Shown: one piece after another, positions 32,614 through 45,021 of the stretch | Layout: every line of letters begins with the position of its first letter | How positions within the stretch are numbered: the stretch's first letter is position 1 | Assembly (NCBI GenBank): GCA_040437565.1 | Contig: JBDOQK010000039.1 | Span: 1-64,000, forward strand | DNA: 64,000 bases | Direction of reading: 5' to 3' | Origin: Albugo candida | Lineage: Eukaryota; Oomycota; Peronosporomycetes; Albuginales | Translations under genes and position numbers: made by a program | The notes under the pieces: model-generated | Seen by the model: only the letters and a program-made list of their open reading frames with translations | Told to the model about the DNA's origin: nothing | Database searches by the model: none

Positions 32614-35600
32614 CTATAGACTTGCGCATTCCACGCTCAAGGAATTGGCGTCATCGACCTTATCTTGATGAGTTTCTGAGTCTGGTGGAGAGTCTTCCGT
32701 TCGCATTTTTGTTTGTTCAGAAATGGATGTAAGCTGTGAGAGTTTGTTTGTTACAAATGAAAGACCATCAAACAGACTTGTTTTTGTGGCTTCGTATTGA
32801 GATTTTTGAAGTAATGGTTCATCAGTTTCTGTAGTTACGCAAGTGTTCTCTTCGTCAATGGTCTCCGTATCATTTTCGTCCGTCACTTTTTCGTCTTTTT
32901 CTCTCGCTTTTTCATTATCTTGTCTCACTTCCCCATTTTCTACTCTCACTTCTTCATCTTCTTCTCCCACTACCGCATCTTCCTCTTTCGCATTTTCACC
33001 TTCGCTCACTGCTGCATCTTCTTTTTCCACTTCTTCATCTTGTCCTCTTCCCTCGTCATCTTCTACTCCCATTTCTTCATCTACCACTCTTCCTTCGCCC
33101 TCTTCTACTTCCACTTCTTCATCTTGTCCTCTTCCCTCGTCATCTTCTACTCCCATTTCTTCATCTACCACTCTTCCTTCGCCCTCTTCTACTTCCACTT
33201 CTTCATCTTGTCCTCTTCCCTCGTCATCTTCTACTCCCATTTCTTCATCTACCACTCTTCCTTCGCCCTCTTCTACTTCCACTTCTTCATCTTGTCCTCT
33301 TCCCTCGTCATCTTCTACTCCCATTTCTTCATCTACCACTCTTCCTTCGCCCTCTTCTACTTCCACTTCTTCATCTTGTCCTCTTCCCTCGTCATCTTCT
33401 ACTCCCATTTCTTCATCTACCACTCTTCCTTCGCCCTCTTCTACTTCCACTTCTTCATCTTGTCCTCTTCCCTCGTCATCTTCTACTCCCATTTCTTCAT
33501 CTACCACTCTTCCTTCGCCCTCTTCTACTTCCACTTCTTCATCTTGTCCTCTTCCCTCGTCATCTTCTACTCCCATTTCTTCATCTACCACTCTTCCTTC
33601 GCCCTCTTCTACTTCCACTTCTTCATCTTGTCCTCTTCCCTCGTCATCTTCTACTCCCATTTCTTCATCTACCACTCTTCCTTCGCCCTCTTCTACTTCC
33701 ACTTCTTCATCTTGTCCTCTTCCCTCGTCATCTTCTACTCCCATTTCTTCATCTACCACTCTNNNNNNNNNNNNNNNNNNNNNNNNNNNNNNNNNNNNNN
33801 NNNNNNNNNNNNNNNNNNNNNNNNNNNNNNNNNNNNNNNNNNNNNNNNNNNNNNNNNNNNNNCTTCTACTCCCATTTCTTCATCTACCACTCTTCCTTCG
33901 CCCTCTTCTACTTCCACTTCTTCATCTTGTCCTCTTCCCTCGTCATCTTCTACTCCCATTTCTTCATCTACCACTCTTCCTTCGCCCTCTTCTACTTCCA
34001 CTTCTTCATCTTGTCCTCTTCCCTCGTCATCTTCTACTCCCATTTCTTCATCTACCACTCTTCCTTCGCCCTCTTCTACTTCCACTTCTTCATCTTGTCC
34101 TCTTCCCTCGTCATCTTCTACTCCCATTTCTTCATCTACCACTCTTCCTTCGCCCTCTTCTACTTCCACTTCTTCATCTTGTCCTCTTCCCTCGTCATCT
34201 TCTACTCCCATTTCTTCATCTACCACTCTTCCTTCGCCCTCTTCTACTTCCACTTCTTCATCTTGTCCTCTTCCCTCGTCATCTTCTACTCCCATTTCTT
34301 CATCTACCACTCTTCCTTCGCCCTCTTCTACTTCCACTTCTTCATCTTGTCCTCTTCCCTCGTCATCTTCTACTCCCATTTCTTCATCTACCACTCTTCC
34401 TTCGCCCTCTTCTACTTCCACTTCTTCATCTTGTCCTCTTCCCTCGTCATCTTCTACTCCCATTTCTTCATCTACCACTCTTCCTTCGCCCTCTTCTACT
34501 TCCACTTCTTCATCTTGTCCTCTTCCCTCGTCATCTTCTACTCCCATTTCTTCATCTACCACTCTTCCTTCGCCCTCTTCTACTTCCACTTCTTCATCTT
34601 CTCTCGCTTCTTCATCTTCTCTCACTACTCCCTCTTCTGCTCTCACTTGTTTGGCGTCTTGTGTTTCTATATCATTTTCCTCTTCGCATTCCTTCTCATA
34701 AGAAGCAACATCGTCATCCGCAATACAAGGGTTTTCTACAGCGGTTGGAGGCTTTGGCATTTCGGAATGCTTTTCGGGGCTGTGAGATACTTGGGAGATT
34801 TGAGACATTAACTCCGACTCAGAATCTAGGACGACCTCATCTTGGCTCTCCTCGCACTCTTGCCCAAGATCCTGAGCATTATTATTATCATCAGTTTCCG
34901 AGCCCTTTTGCTCTAAGCTTGGTGCGATGATATCCAACTTCTCCCCACCTGTATCTCCGTCTTCAACTTCATGAGAAAGCATTTGTGTGGTATCAGAATG
35001 TTCTTTGAAGTCTTCAGAATCAGGAAGCGATTCCTTGCGTTCTTCCTCGTTTAAAACGCTTTCAGTAGTAAACTCGACATGGGAACTATTGTCTTGATCA
35101 TTCGCAATCTTGACCCCAAGACCGGCAAAGAGATTGTTCACATTATTGCCCACCACACATTGCTGTGTTTCAGCGACTCCTTTCATATCGGATACATTTT
35201 GCCTAAGGGTATCCAGTCTCTCTTTCGCTGCCTCGATCTCAGCACAAACGATGTTCAGCTCTTCGTCGTACTCTGCCGCTGCATCAAAATTGTCCTCGTC
35301 CGAAGCTCGTGCAATAGCGCTTTCTAGCGCTTCTTCTTGGCCGTACAAATGTTTTAACGACACCTCCAACTCATTAATCGAGTTCTCCAATGCCTCGACG
35401 GTTAGTTGATCGGGCTCATCAGTACCAGCTTCCTCTTCTTCCTCGTCAGTTGTAATGACTTGCTGCTTCTCATGTAGAAAGTTTTGATCCCTATCTGACC
35501 TTGCACTACCTTCTTCACTTTGTATTTCGCATGCGCCCTCGATCATTGTCACATTTTCCTGTTGCAAATCTAGAATCTTTTGCTTTTGGTGACTCAAAAT

Positions 35601-38600
35601 ATCAAATTGTTCATCTAACTGAGCTGCAACTTCGTAATCTTCACTCTCCGTAGCCTTTTCAATCTCCAATTCCAATGCTGCTAATCGTGCATCAATACCT
35701 TCAAGTGTGGTCTCAGAATCGTTTGCAAGCGCTGCGTCTCCATTGAATGTCCGCTCTAGTTTTTCACTTTGCGAGAGAGAAGAGATTTTCTCTTTTAGAA
35801 ATTTCAATTGTGATGCAAAGTCTTGTTTCTCTTCATCGCTCGACTTATAGCCACTTGATTCATCATCATCAGAGATTTCCTCATCCTCGTCGTCGAATGA
35901 TTGATGAATGTCGTGCTTTTTCTCAAGGTTTTGTATCTGTATCACGCAAGCATCAAGTTCCGACTTGATCAAAACCAACGCAGCATTTAGGAACGATGCA
36001 CTTTGGCTCGATTGGTCTTTAGCCAAATTTCCTTCAACAAATCTCTTCTTATCGTTCGCAACGGATTGAGGTATTCCACGTTCCCTGCAGCATCTCTCCA
36101 TTTTTCGTACAGCTTTGCCGAGATCCTTGTACTCTTGGCTTAATTCCTCGAGTGTTTCGAGATCCATTGCTTTCTCCACATTTATCAATTCCTTTTTGTG
36201 TTCCTTGTACCTTTCCTCAGAACTTTTGATTTGGTCTAGTAGATCTAGCAACTCCATCTCGACAACTTCACTCATCTCTTCGGCATTGTTTCGGTCTTTT
36301 TCTAAAGCTTTGATATCCTTCGAAATTCTAGCAGCTTCCTTGAAGTTTCGTTGAGTTGCAGCAGCTTTTTTCTCTGATTCAAGTCTTGGAATCATAGAAT
36401 CTGCTGAAGCTTTGGCGTTCGCGTGCATGGCAAGAGACTTTTCGAGTCCTTCCTGTTGCTTACGAAGCATCGCTACACTCTGCTCCGCAATCGCAGCTTT
36501 ATCTGAGAGAGAGTTCAAATCATTGCTGCGTTCTTTTTTTCGTACGAGCGAATCCTCTCGCCTAGCTTCCTGCATCTCCAGCACATCTGTTAGCAAAGTT
36601 GCTACCATAATGGCTTTTCTCAGTGATTTGATTTGCGTAGAGCTGTCCATGATTTTCTCTTGATATTCACGAACTTTCTGTATAAATTGTTCTTTCTGTT
36701 CCTTCAGATGCTCAACGTCGGCTTCAACCTCGGACTTTGTACGCAGGATCCCTTCTTCTCGATCTGAAATCCGCTTTACTTGTCTTGAAAAACGGTTTCG
36801 AACCACATCGATCTCTTTTTCTGCTTTATCAATGGCCATTTGTATCTCTGTTACTCGGGCTTTCTTTATTGATAGCTGCCGTTCCAATTCTCGAACTTCT
36901 TCTTCGACCACTTGCTTTTCTTCTTCCAAAGATTTTTGCACCTCAATCTCACTTTTGCACTGTTCCGTTATCCTTGCTTCAATCTCGTCTCTCTCACTGG
37001 TGACATGCTTTAAAGTCACACTAACATGATGCAGCTCTGTTTGGATTCTCTCATTCTCAAACTGTAATTGTTGCAATTGATTCGTTTGATACGTCTCGTA
37101 GTTTTTCTTCAAGTCTGCTCGTATCTGCTCTTGGTCTTGGCAGAAGGTATTGAGTTCTTTAAATGTTCCACGTGTTGTTCTCAGTTGAGTGACAAAAGTT
37201 CGCTCTTTTCCTTTCAGAAAAGCGGTAAATTCCGAGTCAACTTTTCTCAAGTCGCTTTCTGTCAGTGTGATGCAGTGCCGAACGCTATTGATGCTTGTAT
37301 TCAGTGCATCAGCTTTCTCAAAATCTTCTTCTTCGCATGCGCGTTGTTGATTGGCTTCAACTTGACGCAAATCAATCTCATATTGCGTCAATTGCGATTT
37401 CAACTGCATCTTACGTTCTAGCAAACACGATTCTTCTTCACTCTGCTTTGAGACCGTCTCGTGGAACGCAAATGCGCTCTCACTAAAATCCCTCAGCGTC
37501 GCCGTAAATCGCTCTTCCAACGACTGCGGGACGATCGGCGAGAGTGATGGTTGAAGTGGACTTTTGGTCAAACTTTCAGATTGCGTATAGCTCAACTTCA
37601 ACTTTACATCAGGAGGGATGATTTCCTTGCTTTCGGTGACTTTAGGCATACCCTGAGCGTATAGTATACTTGAAGTGCTATGTATACTTGATGTTGGTGA
37701 TGGTTCATTCCCGACAGAAAATGATGCGGGTGATTTATTCGTATGAACTGTTAATCCAGCTAGTATTGATGTGGAAGATTCTTTTCGTAAAATTGGGTTG
37801 TGGACCGTAAGGCCTGCAAGAACGGATGAGATTTCACCAGAATTTGTAAGTTTTCCCGGCAAAGGTGGCAACAAAGATGTAAGATCTTCCGAAAAATCGC
37901 GAATCGGATTGGTCACGGCTGTATTTGTCGTGGTGGTATTCGCTTTAACGATTTCTTCATCCTGAATATCTCCGCGTTGTAATGCCGCAACTGCATCTTC
38001 CGATAATTGCCGTCCGAAGCCAGGTCGAAACGTTTTCTTCTTCTTTTTTACTTTGAGTGCACGTGCTACAGCAGAGTTACTAGAACTAAGTGGAGTATTT
38101 GTATTTGAGGTTGCGTTGATCTCTTTCGACTGAACAGTATCCAGATAGTTGAATGTGGTCGGACGAGACTTCGCAGTACTCCGTCGACGTTGTGGCGTTT
38201 CATTTAATACAGCCGGAGTGTTGGTAGTATTCAAATGAAGTGGTTTGCTGGAAACGACGTCAAGTCCATTAAAGAGACTATTGGATTCACTCGATGGCGC
38301 AATAACTGGCTTCTCCTCAGTGTATAGTGTTGACGTGCTCGTAGGCTGCTTCACCGACATGCCACCAAACATATCTACAGCGGTGGTAGTATGGTCAGAA
38401 AGAGTCGAGGAAGCAGGTGATGAATGCATTCCATGGTTGCTACTGGTTGTATTGTGGGAAGTCAGCATTTGCTTGTTGGAATTCGCGGATGGTGGAAGAT
38501 TAAAGAATCCTCCTCCATCGCGCTCCGCACCCGTACTGGCATCAGCTTGAGTGCTTCCAATACCAGCTCCCGTGGAGGTAGCATTCACATTATACGAATT

Positions 38601-38669
38601 ACGAAATGCGGGTGGACCTGCTGGTTGTTTATTTGCGCCCTCTTCCTTTTTAAAGAAACGATTAAACAT
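32614..38669 (-). CDS. Large coiled-coil protein with UVR-like motifs and acidic tandem repeats
   Basis: ATG at 38669 opens MFNRFFKKEEGANKQPAG. Residues 1-380 are low-complexity and Ser/Thr-rich. About 385-1060 is almost continuous coiled coil with at least four UVR-like motifs (EDFEKADALNTSINSV, RNFKEAARISKDIKAL, SEDYEVAAQLDEQFD, DNFDAAAEYDEELN). A very acidic region follows. Next is a run of identical 28-residue units (EVEVEEGEGRVVDEEMGVED + DEGRGQDE), interrupted by a gap, then a unique tail ending SLSVECASL. A short motif (L/M)FxG(L/M)xV occurs six times in variants. I do not recognise the family; a scaffold or flagellar/cytoskeletal role is possible but unproven. Total length is uncertain because the repeat number is unknown. 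The long plus-strand frames here are antisense shadows of the repeat. Confidence 0.85.
33031..34600 (-). repeat. 84-bp coding minisatellite
   Basis: Perfect or near-perfect 84-bp units, in frame, encoding a 28-residue acidic repeat. About 8.7 units lie on each side of the 100-N gap at 33763-33862. Because other gaps in this window duplicate their flanks, the two blocks may partly be the same DNA; the true copy number could be near 9 or more than 17. Unit identity implies recent expansion or homogenisation and predicts length polymorphism. Confidence 0.95.
33763..33862. other. 100-N assembly gap within minisatellite
   Basis: Exactly 100 N inside the 84-bp repeat array. Both flanks are repeat units, so overlap cannot be distinguished from real repeats. 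Confidence 0.95.
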
Positions 38670-38911
38670 GGTGGCGGATATGTTCGCAATGAAGTATCAC
38701 AGATAGCAGAAAAGTGTAACCAGTAATGAAGAAGCACTGAAATTAAGGACAAGTGTCTGGCGGTATGAAAGATGCGTAAAGGTAAAAGACATTATAAGAT
38801 CCTGCAGGAGCATCAAGTACATAACTCATGATATTGTACAGGTATTAAAGATCAAGATCATGTGCATGTTATCCGAATGTATATAGAGCTTCTGCATTCT
38901 GTGGAGACGAA

Positions 38912-39429
38912 ATGTTTTCCGTTCGCGCTCTCACACAATGTATGCGAATTGGATCGATCAAGTGTTCATCCATACCAAAGCGTGGTTTAAATGAGTTTTT
39001 CCCAGTTCAAAATATCACCGAGAAAAACACAAAATCTACTGCAAATGACAAAACAAACGAAGCAAAAGGTATACCAGCAACTGTTGGAACAGAGAAGATT
39101 AAAGTAGGTGGAGACTGGAAAGCATGGATGTTACGACTCAAGAGCTCTAATGATTTGCACAAGCTATGGTACGTATTGCTGAAGGAACGCAACGCGTTGC
39201 TCACAGAACGAGCTATATGTCGATCAAAAAACATTCCATTTCCGGATCCAACACGCCGAAAAAAGGTATACATTCTCGTCACCGTCCACATGATTTCGAA
39301 TACAAGACCTGACCTTCTATTTAGGTGCAAAAGTCAATGGCGCGAATCAAACTTGTTCTGCACGAGAGAAGTCAAATTTACAAGAGTAATCAAGCTGATA
39401 TAGAAAATAACAAAAATGCGACCGACTAG
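38912..39429 (+). CDS. MRPL47: Mitochondrial large-subunit ribosomal protein uL29m (MRPL47)
   Basis: Two exons, 38912-39265 and 39325-39429, with a 59-nt intron (GTATAC...TAG), give 152 residues. The N-terminus is basic with a run compatible with mitochondrial import (MFSVRALTQCMRIGSIKCSS), then GLNEFF, the typical start of the mature MRP-L47 domain. The core reads WKAWMLRLKSSNDLHKLWYV, LLKERNALLTE and RRKKVQKSMARIKLVLHERS, the uL29 helical hairpin that sits by the exit tunnel of the mitoribosome. It is slightly short for the family, but the fold is complete. Divergent from the coiled-coil gene (242 bp) and 31 bp from the convergent glutamate dehydrogenase stop. Confidence 0.92.
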
Positions 39430-39460
39430 TAGTCGCCGCATCGAAAACATTTTCCTTCCA

Positions 39461-42400
39461 TTACCTCGATTGCATGAATTCACTCAGAAACTCATAGAAA
39501 GCAAATTCGCGAGCATGCAGACCGACCGAATACACGAATCGGGATGCTATCTGTGAGGCAAACAGTGCGCGGGTGTACTTTTCCGGTAAACGCGCCACAA
39601 AGTTCCCAAACCCAATTTTCTCATGCAATAAAGCTGGAATCCCCTGACGGAGTACCAATTCACGAAGCTGTACATTATCCCAAAGAATCGAGTCCTGAAT
39701 CTCCACGCTCAGCTTCGTAATCCGTTCGCTCAAGTGATTGCTCAATACTGAGAATGGGATTTTTGTTCGCTCGTGCTCCCGCCACAAACACTCGAATTCC
39801 TGGGACGCATTTCGTGCGATTCGAAGTTGTACTTCCTTCACGTATTCCTCATAAAAAGCGGGTTTTTTGCCGGTCATAGCGTCCACCTGCATATTTTCTT
39901 CAAACTCTTGATCGCTCATGCACAGCGCAGCCAAGACTTCCAGAGAGGAAGACGTGACACCGCCTTTATTAGCAGAAGCGTCTTTGAACAGAATAACGCC
40001 AGCTTGTTCCAACCGCAAACGGGCATCTTGCGTGAAGAACAAATTCGCACCTTCGACAATGTATCGAAAACGCAATGATTTTCCATCCGATTGATACAAA
40101 AACTCTTCGACATTATTTAAATTGACTGCTGAAGGTCGTCCGCCACACGGAACGAAGAAATCAGCCGATAAAGAGGGTCGTAAATGGTATAAATTCCGGA
40201 ATTCCACTCCATTTTCAATGATTTCGCCATTGGCCAAACGAACATCATTCTGAGTCACGAGCACTTGATACCCGTTGGGCGTCAGTTTATGAGAATCAAA
40301 CGACGATATCGGCTCGCGTTTCTCTGCAAGCGCTTGTAATTCCGATCGATCCAATCCTTCTGGGTCGTACAAGACCCCAGATCCGTCCACGATCGCAATA
40401 GTGCATTCATCTCCACTCATTTTGATCTCATTTGATCCCAAGTCGCCATCAGGACCGCCTGTTTGTACTTTGGTGATCCGTTTGGCTCCCTTCTGATCGA
40501 GATTCAATTTACGTTGAATGCCTTTGATGTATTGACGCACACTATGTGTAGTCATCCCGTAGACGTCATGAGGAATGCCGCCATGCGTTGCCGACTTCCC
40601 GGTTGTGATGGCTTTCCAGTACGAGTACCCACGCTTCTTAGCGTATAAACTAGCCCAATCCATCATATGAGCTGTTCCTTCATCGGGTCCCAAAAACAAA
40701 AGCTCTTCCTCGCCATTGATTTTTTGCAACATGATGCTCAGTAAAGCATCAATGTACTTTTGGAAGGCGATATCCGCTTTGTCTTGATGTGCTTGATTGA
40801 GTAAGATCACTCCTTTGGACCCTCCCTCCGGTATGTCTTTGTTCTTTCGCTGCTGTGTGGATGCCAAGCTGTAGCATTCATCAAACAAAGATGACACATT
40901 GTTCAAGTACACTTGAGCATGGGAAGATCGGATCATTCGGATACCTCCACGGGCAATGTCGGAAAAGCGAACGTGAAATCCACGGAATTCCGATCCGATT
41001 ACGTAGATAATGGCAAAAGGTTTTTCCGAATATTCGGTCTCTGAGAGGAATTCTCCATCCAAACGAAACGATAGCGCCGATTTGTCTTTTAAGAAAAAAT
41101 TGGTTTTTGTGGTGTTTTTGTTGAATGTGTGAAACAACGAAAAGATCAGAAGCGCTTGTTCCGAATTGGTCGATTTACGTAAAGCCGAAAGCGTGGAAGC
41201 GGTTGATGGGGGATTGTTGCCTGTTTGAGGCGCATGGAGACTCTCGAACTCATTGTACAAAAGCTTCACAATGGAAGAAGATTGTAAAATGTGCTCGAGG
41301 ATTTGCGATTCAGTGTACGTATTCACTTTCATAGTCGTTCGAAGTTGTTCGAGACGCGCCATTGCCGATGAATCATGACCTCGTAAGGATGTGGCGACCA
41401 CAGTATACGCATCCGGAAGTCGATGCATGAAATGAAAGACGAATTTCCATGCAGCGTACGCATATGCAATCGGCTTTGGTGCCAATAAACCGTTCCGTAG
41501 CATCGGCGTGAGGGAAGTGCGTGGCAGTACGAAATGTAAGGAAGCGTCAGCCACGAGCATTTCGATTTGTTTTGCGAGCGAGATATCACACTTTTGGGAG
41601 TTTTGTAATTGTTGGAGATAGAAAGCGTAGATAACGTATCCGTTGGAGAAAAATTCGACATACTTTCGAGTGGAAAAAAGACCCAATTGACGATACAAAT
41701 CGGCAATACTTGAAAAATATCCGTGAGTCGATCCGCTCTTGTACGCGATTGTGACACGAGCCATTTCTACTTGGTCCTTTTCCTTCCAGATCTCCGTGTG
41801 GAAGACCGGGGTCATTTGTTCGACGGCTTGAGTGAGGCATTCTTGATAAACACGTTTCAGATTATCGCCAGCGCGACTGAGGAACGTCTTATCGGCTAGC
41901 TTTTGGATGCTTGTCTCACTGGTAGATGGATTTGGGTCTACAAAGTCTGGTTTCTGCAAGAAATACATTCGGACATGATACGGGACAATTGTTGGATCCA
42001 ATACGCCACTGAGTCATTTTCATGAAACAAGGCCTTTAGGATATGATATATTGCGAGATATGATATGATGGGTACGTACACGGAACGATAACATTGTAAT
42101 CGATAATGTGATTTTTGAGTTTTGACCGCTTCATTTGGCTCTAAGAACTGATATCCTGATCGGACTCCGTCCCCTATCCATTCTTGGGCACTACCGCTTA
42201 AGTACTGTTTTTCGATCTGAAGTTCAAGTTGTTCCACTTCTGTCGGACAATTTTCTGAACATTGTCGTGTGGTGGATTCTCCTTGAACGTTACTTCGTGC
42301 TGCGAAAAACGCCTCATTCTCTGAATGTTGCTCCAATTTTATATCCATTGGGCGTCCTGACGCTTTCGACACTAATTTGGCTGCTATTATACTACGAACC

Positions 42401-43655
42401 GATGCGTTAGGATGACGAACATAGGTCAATACAAAGTACCTTTGTATATGCTTTGCGATGTTTTCTGGGGATTGTCCGATGAAATAAAAATCATGCAGAC
42501 CCAGCGGACCATAAAACCACTCAACCTCACGTTCGATGCTTTCTTGAGTGAATAAACCATCCAGTTGGATATGCTCCCTCACTTTGTTTTTCTTTACTGA
42601 AANNNNNNNNNNNNNNNNNNNNNNNNNNNNNNNNNNNNNNNNNNNNNNNNNNNNNNNNNNNNNNNNNNNNNNNNNNNNNNNNNNNNNNNNNNNNNNNNNN
42701 NNCTTTGTATATGCTTTGCGATGTTTTCTGGGGATTGTCCGATGAAATAAAAATCATGCAGACCCAGCGGACCATAAAACCACTCAACCTCACGTTCGAT
42801 GCTTTCTTGAGTGAATAAACCATCCAGTTGGATATGCTCCCTCACTTTGTTTTTCTTTACTGAAACGTTAGTATCACTTCCGCACTAGGGAGTTCTCACC
42901 TGAGTGAGCGCTGCCATTTGCTGTGTCATTTTCTATTTCAATTGTGACCTTTTGCCTCAATATAAGTTTTGTAACAGCTGGTTGAGGTTGGGAGCCGATC
43001 AAACAGGAGGATAATGGCGAACTTGAACTTGAAAATACTAAATTAATAAAGTAACTTGATATTTTCAGTAATTTACATTACGCTAAGTTGCAATGGCGGA
43101 TCCTAAACGTTGCTAAAGGTATCGTCGTCTTCGAAATGACTCAGAACTTACTAACTAATATTGTGTCCATCCACACATCCCTCCTGACTCATGAGTATCT
43201 TGTAGGCTGCTTTCCTGANNNNNNNNNNNNNNNNNNNNNNNNNNNNNNNNNNNNNNNNNNNNNNNNNNNNNNNNNNNNNNNNNNNNNNNNNNNNNNNNNN
43301 NNNNNNNNNNNNNNNNNNGTCATTTTCTATTTCAATTGTGACCTTTTGCCTCAATATAAGTTTTGTAACAGCTGGTTGAGGTTGGGAGCCGATCAAACAG
43401 GAGGATAATGGCGAACTTGAACTTGAAAATACTAAATTAATAAAGTAACTTGATATTTTCAGTAATTTACATTACGCTAAGTTGCAATGGCGGATCCTAA
43501 ACGTTGCTAAAGGTATCGTCGTCTTCGAAATGACTCAGAACTTACTAACTAATATTGTGTCCATCCACACATCCCTCCTGACTCATGAGTATCTTGTAGG
43601 CTGCTTTCCTGATCCTCTCTATAGATGTATGATGCCCTCTAAGCACTGATTCCAT
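39461..43655 (-). CDS. GDH2: Large NAD-specific glutamate dehydrogenase
   Basis: Collapsing two overlaps (gaps 42603-42702 and 43219-43318) and removing three introns (donors GTAAGT, GTGAGA, GTACGT) gives exactly 1101 codons from ATG 43655 (MESVLRGHHTSIERIRKAAY). The start of exon 2 is the least certain border. The catalytic half contains RFSDIARGGIRM, PEGGSKGVILL, FLGPDEGTAH, QTGGPDGDLGSNEIKMS and VEGANLFFTQDARLRLE, all signatures of the large NAD-GDH class found in fungi and protists. The size fits the roughly 115-kDa class. It deaminates glutamate to 2-oxoglutarate, usually mitochondrial. The last intron, 42009-42079 (71 nt), is the best supported. It is close to and on the same strand as the CENP-B-like gene upstream. 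Confidence 0.95.
42603..42702. other. 100-N assembly gap with duplicated flank
   Basis: Exactly 100 N inside the glutamate dehydrogenase gene. 42440-42602 recurs at 42703-42865. Confidence 0.95.
43219..43318. other. 100-N assembly gap with duplicated flank
   Basis: Exactly 100 N near the 5' end of the glutamate dehydrogenase gene. 42925-43218 recurs at 43319-43612. Confidence 0.95.
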
Positions 43656-43737
43656 GAATCCACTCGGTTGCTTTATACATTCATCTGAAATCTTCCCTCA
43701 CTATACAGTCCTGTCCTCTGCACAGCAAAACGATCAG

Positions 43738-44739
43738 TTAGTACTGAAAATAATATACAATTTGAGCAACATAATATACCATTTGCTCAGTTATTTCATT
43801 GTGAAATCGATGTAAATACTGCACAACTGTACTTGTTTCCGAATCTTGACGATCCTGAACGAGCCACAATACTGTTTTTACTGCCATCAGTTTTTCATTC
43901 AGAGGAACTCCGAGATTCGGTTGATTCGGTATCATATTTTGAGGGTGTGGTGTATGATGATGTTGTGCCAATTCATTTGCTAGATTTCCATAGTGCTGGT
44001 AGAATGAGGTTTCACGATTGTTCTGCATTGCTGAACCATCATATATTGCATTGTTGTAATGCTGCGTCGAAGTCATCGTCATGGGATTATTGGCAACATT
44101 ACAAGAAGCAGCTGCGTTGCTCATATTTCGTGCATGGTGAAACGCTTCTTCGCGAGATCGTATCGTGTTGAATGTTGCTTCACTCATATTAATAGGATTT
44201 GTTGGGGCAGAGCCTGTTTGCATATGTACGCCAGGCGTGTTATTCATCCTACTTTCTTCTTGATCGTTTTCCCGTTTCATCATTGGAAGTGTGTTTTTGA
44301 GTTTTTTTAATGATCCTAAATTATGTCTCTCTTGAAATGATGTAAGCCAGCCATTCGAAAAATTTGGAATCTCTGCTTCTGGAATATGCAATTCTTCCGC
44401 TAATATGCGACCTTGTTGCTTGATTGCTACACCGGACACATGTATGTTATTGTTGCGCATCTTCATCACCCATTCAAAAATGGCCTTATCCAAGTCTGGA
44501 TTAACAACAGCACGTGATCGACGAATACTCAGGTCTTTTGACTCAAGGTACTTTTGCTTGTTCCTCAAAATGTGTGATATTGTCGGTTGTGCCGGTGCGC
44601 GAAGAAGTCGGAATTTTTCACGTGCCCAATTACTCAAATCTGATTGGCGGATTTTAGGATTTTCTTCATGTTTTAAGCAAATAAGTTTTTTCTGTCCATA
44701 CGATAAATTGCCGCCGGTTAGTGAATTTCCTCGCGCCAT
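43738..44739 (-). CDS. CENP-B/Tc5-type DNA-binding protein, no transposase core
   Basis: Single exon, 333 residues. Residues about 10-65 (LSYGQKKLICLKHEENPKIR, then QPTISHILRNKQKYL) form a CENP-B N-terminal/pipsqueak-like helix-turn-helix. Residues about 75-142 (NPDLDKAIFEWVMKMR, ISVSGVAIK-like NIHVSGVAIKQQGR, FSNGWLTSFQERHNL) form the Tc5/CENP-B second helix-turn-helix. The remaining 190 residues are Asn/Gln/His-rich and end in a hydrophobic helix. The DDE catalytic domain of pogo transposases is absent and the frame is intact, so this looks like a host gene descended from a pogo-type transposase and now acting as a DNA-binding protein. No inverted repeats are seen around it. Confidence 0.88.
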   Translation of the reverse strand: MARGNSLTGGNLSYGQKKLICLKHEENPKIRQSDLSNWAREKFRLLRAPAQPTISHILRNKQKYLESKDLSIRRSRAVVNPDLDKAIFEWVMKMRNNNIHVSGVAIKQQGRILAEELHIPEAEIPNFSNGWLTSFQERHNLGSLKKLKNTLPMMKRENDQEESRMNNTPGVHMQTGSAPTNPINMSEATFNTIRSREEAFHHARNMSNAAASCNVANNPMTMTSTQHYNNAIYDGSAMQNNRETSFYQHYGNLANELAQHHHTPHPQNMIPNQPNLGVPLNEKLMAVKTVLWLVQDRQDSETSTVVQYLHRFHNEITEQMVYYVAQIVYYFQY

Positions 44740-45021
44740 GTCTGTGAGTGGTTTATTGTTGTCGTTTTGCTATCTGAGATTCTAGACCCTCACAAATACA
44801 ATTATACAGCAGAAAAACCTACCAAATACAATAAAAAAAACTACGTTGGTGAGGTTTTACCCTAATTTCCTTTCCACTTGAATTATATTGGGTACGTTTT
44901 CCATTGCAATGACGAATAGTAATTTCGTTCACACTCTGACTCAATCCTCAATCTCAATTGATCAGTTTTACTTGTTTGTACAATTCGCTACTTTTCTTAG
45001 TGTTCCAGATAAAGCTCGCAA

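Noticed and set aside
32843-34930. Long plus-strand open frames rich in Ser, Pro and Thr or in Phe and Leu (up to about 695 codons)
   Set aside because: They are antisense to the 84-bp repeat of the coiled-coil gene; all frames stay open because the unit length is a multiple of three and lacks stops.
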